This document shows, piece by piece, positions 63,163 to 64,000 of a DNA stretch of 64,000 bases (its first letter is position 1; each line of letters opens with the position of its first letter). The stretch lies in the NCBI GenBank assembly GCA_017469845.1, contig JAFUFP010000011.1, forward strand, positions 62,001 to 126,000, read 5' to 3'. The position numbers and the translations under genes were made by a program. The stretch is from Bacteroidales bacterium. Lineage in GTDB: Bacteria; Bacteroidota; Bacteroidia; Bacteroidales; UBA932. A model generated the notes under the pieces. That model made no database searches. It had not been told where the DNA came from and saw only the letters and a list, made by a program, of their open reading frames with translations.

Positions 63163-64000
63163 TCACTTGATGGGAATGAAGACCACCGCCTGACCTCCTC
63201 CCGGCGCCATGACGATGTCAAGGGAATCCGTGCTTTCCACTACCCTCGTCGAAATCGTATACGAATACGGATTGGTCTTCCAGTCCGCATCCGGTCCGTC
63301 CGCATAGATCGTGGCAAGGAATTTCTTCCCCCGGGGAAGGAATGAAAGCGGGCAACCGACGCTCTTGGCGCTGTCAGCTGTAACCGCACCGAGATAATAT
63401 CTTTCCCCTGCCCTTCTCGCGACAACGTAATACTCTCCGATTTCCCCGTCAAGGGCTTCCGACCAGTCGATATCGGCGTCATATTCCCTGAAGAACTGGA
63501 ATGCGGGATGGCCCTCATAGTTCCGGATGAGGTCAGAAGCCATCTGCATCGGGGAATAAAGTACCACCCAATCGGCAATCTGCTTGGCCAGGGTCGTATT
63601 GACTCGGCATTCGGTAGCTATGGGGCCGTTCCATGCCTGAAGGTCGGGATTGCCCACTATATTGCGGTAAGTGATGTCGAAGATTCCGGGGGTATAGTCC
63701 ATCGGACCGCCAAGAAGTCTCGTGAAAGGAAGGATCGTCTGATGCTCGGGAGGATTACCCGCACTCCAGGCGTTCCATTCCATGCCTCTGGCACCCTCAC
63801 GGCACATCATGTTGGGGTAGGTCCTTCTCTCTCCGGTTGCCTTTATCGGCTCATGGACATCCAGCATGATTCCGTACTCGGCGGCCTTGCGGAGCACCCT
63901 TGCATAGTGTCTCACCATATACTGGCCGTGATGGTTGTATCCTCCGGTTATTCCTCCCGCATATCCAGTCTTTATGGCGTTTATCCCGTGGGACTTCGCC
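63163..64000 (-). CDS. GH97 alpha-glucosidase-like protein, N-terminal part outside window
   Basis: The C-terminal 279 codons of a GH97 enzyme, which degrades alpha-glucans in the periplasm (SusB-like). The visible part begins in the barrel with GINAIKTGYAGG, where inverting GH97 members have Gly in place of the nucleophile Asp of retaining members. YNHHGQYMVRHYARVL, the Glu-bearing DVHEPIKATGERRTYPN and REGARGMEWNAWS follow. The C-terminal beta-sandwich (GEIGEYYVVARRAGERYYLG) is complete. The frame is open at 64000. Inverting alpha-glucosidase activity is likely from these residues. Confidence 0.9.
   Translation of the reverse strand, partial: AKSHGINAIKTGYAGGITGGYNHHGQYMVRHYARVLRKAAEYGIMLDVHEPIKATGERRTYPNMMCREGARGMEWNAWSAGNPPEHQTILPFTRLLGGPMDYTPGIFDITYRNIVGNPDLQAWNGPIATECRVNTTLAKQIADWVVLYSPMQMASDLIRNYEGHPAFQFFREYDADIDWSEALDGEIGEYYVVARRAGERYYLGAVTADSAKSVGCPLSFLPRGKKFLATIYADGPDADWKTNPYSYTISTRVVESTDSLDIVMAPGGGQAVVFIPIK

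Overview
The window looks like a chromosomal segment of a gut- or rumen-type Bacteroidales bacterium. The strongest evidence is promoter architecture: at least eight genes are preceded by the Bacteroidetes sigma-ABfr signature, TTG, 19-20 bases, then TAnnTTTG. Gene content agrees: DUF4293, YitT paralogs, SPOR and TonB C-terminal proteins, DUF5597/GH35, GH97 and GH78 enzymes, HipB-type regulators and an SLBB/Wzz export pair. Base composition is balanced to slightly GC-rich. I cannot name the genus from sequence alone. No rRNA, tRNA, CRISPR array or intact insertion sequence was found.

Layout. 1-8.5 kb: truncated GH3 glycosidase, copper P-type ATPase, DnaK, an RluA-type pseudouridine synthase and a membrane AraC-type regulator. 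8.9-15.7 kb: two tandem YitT transporters downstream of leuS, an M28-like/TonB_C protein with degraded metal ligands, and a SPOR lipoprotein. 15.7-16.7 kb: a graveyard holding remnants of TnpB and of a DUF4143 ATPase plus a duplicated hairpin. 16.7-24.6 kb: CapA-like and PhoH-like proteins, then a three-gene glycan block (GH35-GH78-GH35). 24.7-31.3 kb: TPR protein, gyrA, and divergently a ClpC-type ATPase that lacks the usual middle domain. 31.3-37.4 kb: a 43-codon small gene, a phosphatase, an AI-2E transporter, an esterase, a nucleoside phosphorylase, DUF4293 and a membrane LytTR regulator. 37.6-40.4 kb: fabH-fabF-fabZ. 40.5-47.6 kb: a lipoprotein, a CoA-transferase, mazG, a GNAT-like protein, prfA and queF. 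47.6-48.2 kb: hipB with a stump of hipA. 48.3-53.6 kb: a minus-strand operon of SLBB exporter, Wzz, a nucleotidyltransferase/GHMP-kinase fusion and a DUF718 mutarotase. 53.7-64 kb: pgi, a secreted GDPD-GH31 fusion, purC, umuC, a Mom/GNAT-like protein, an SDR, umuD and a truncated GH97.

How the genes fit together. Secreted glycosidases (GH3, GH35, GH78, GH31, GH97) release sugars from glycans and possibly from teichoic-acid-like glycerophosphodiesters. The most interesting candidate system is the mutarotase plus nucleotidyltransferase/GHMP-kinase pair at the end of a polysaccharide-export operon. It has the parts of a compact salvage route, analogous to FKP, that would turn a free deoxysugar into a nucleotide sugar for surface polysaccharide. 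The GDPD-GH31 fusion, the metal-ligand-less M28-TonB_C protein, the M-domain-less ClpC and the shared-loop hairpins are the other main oddities.
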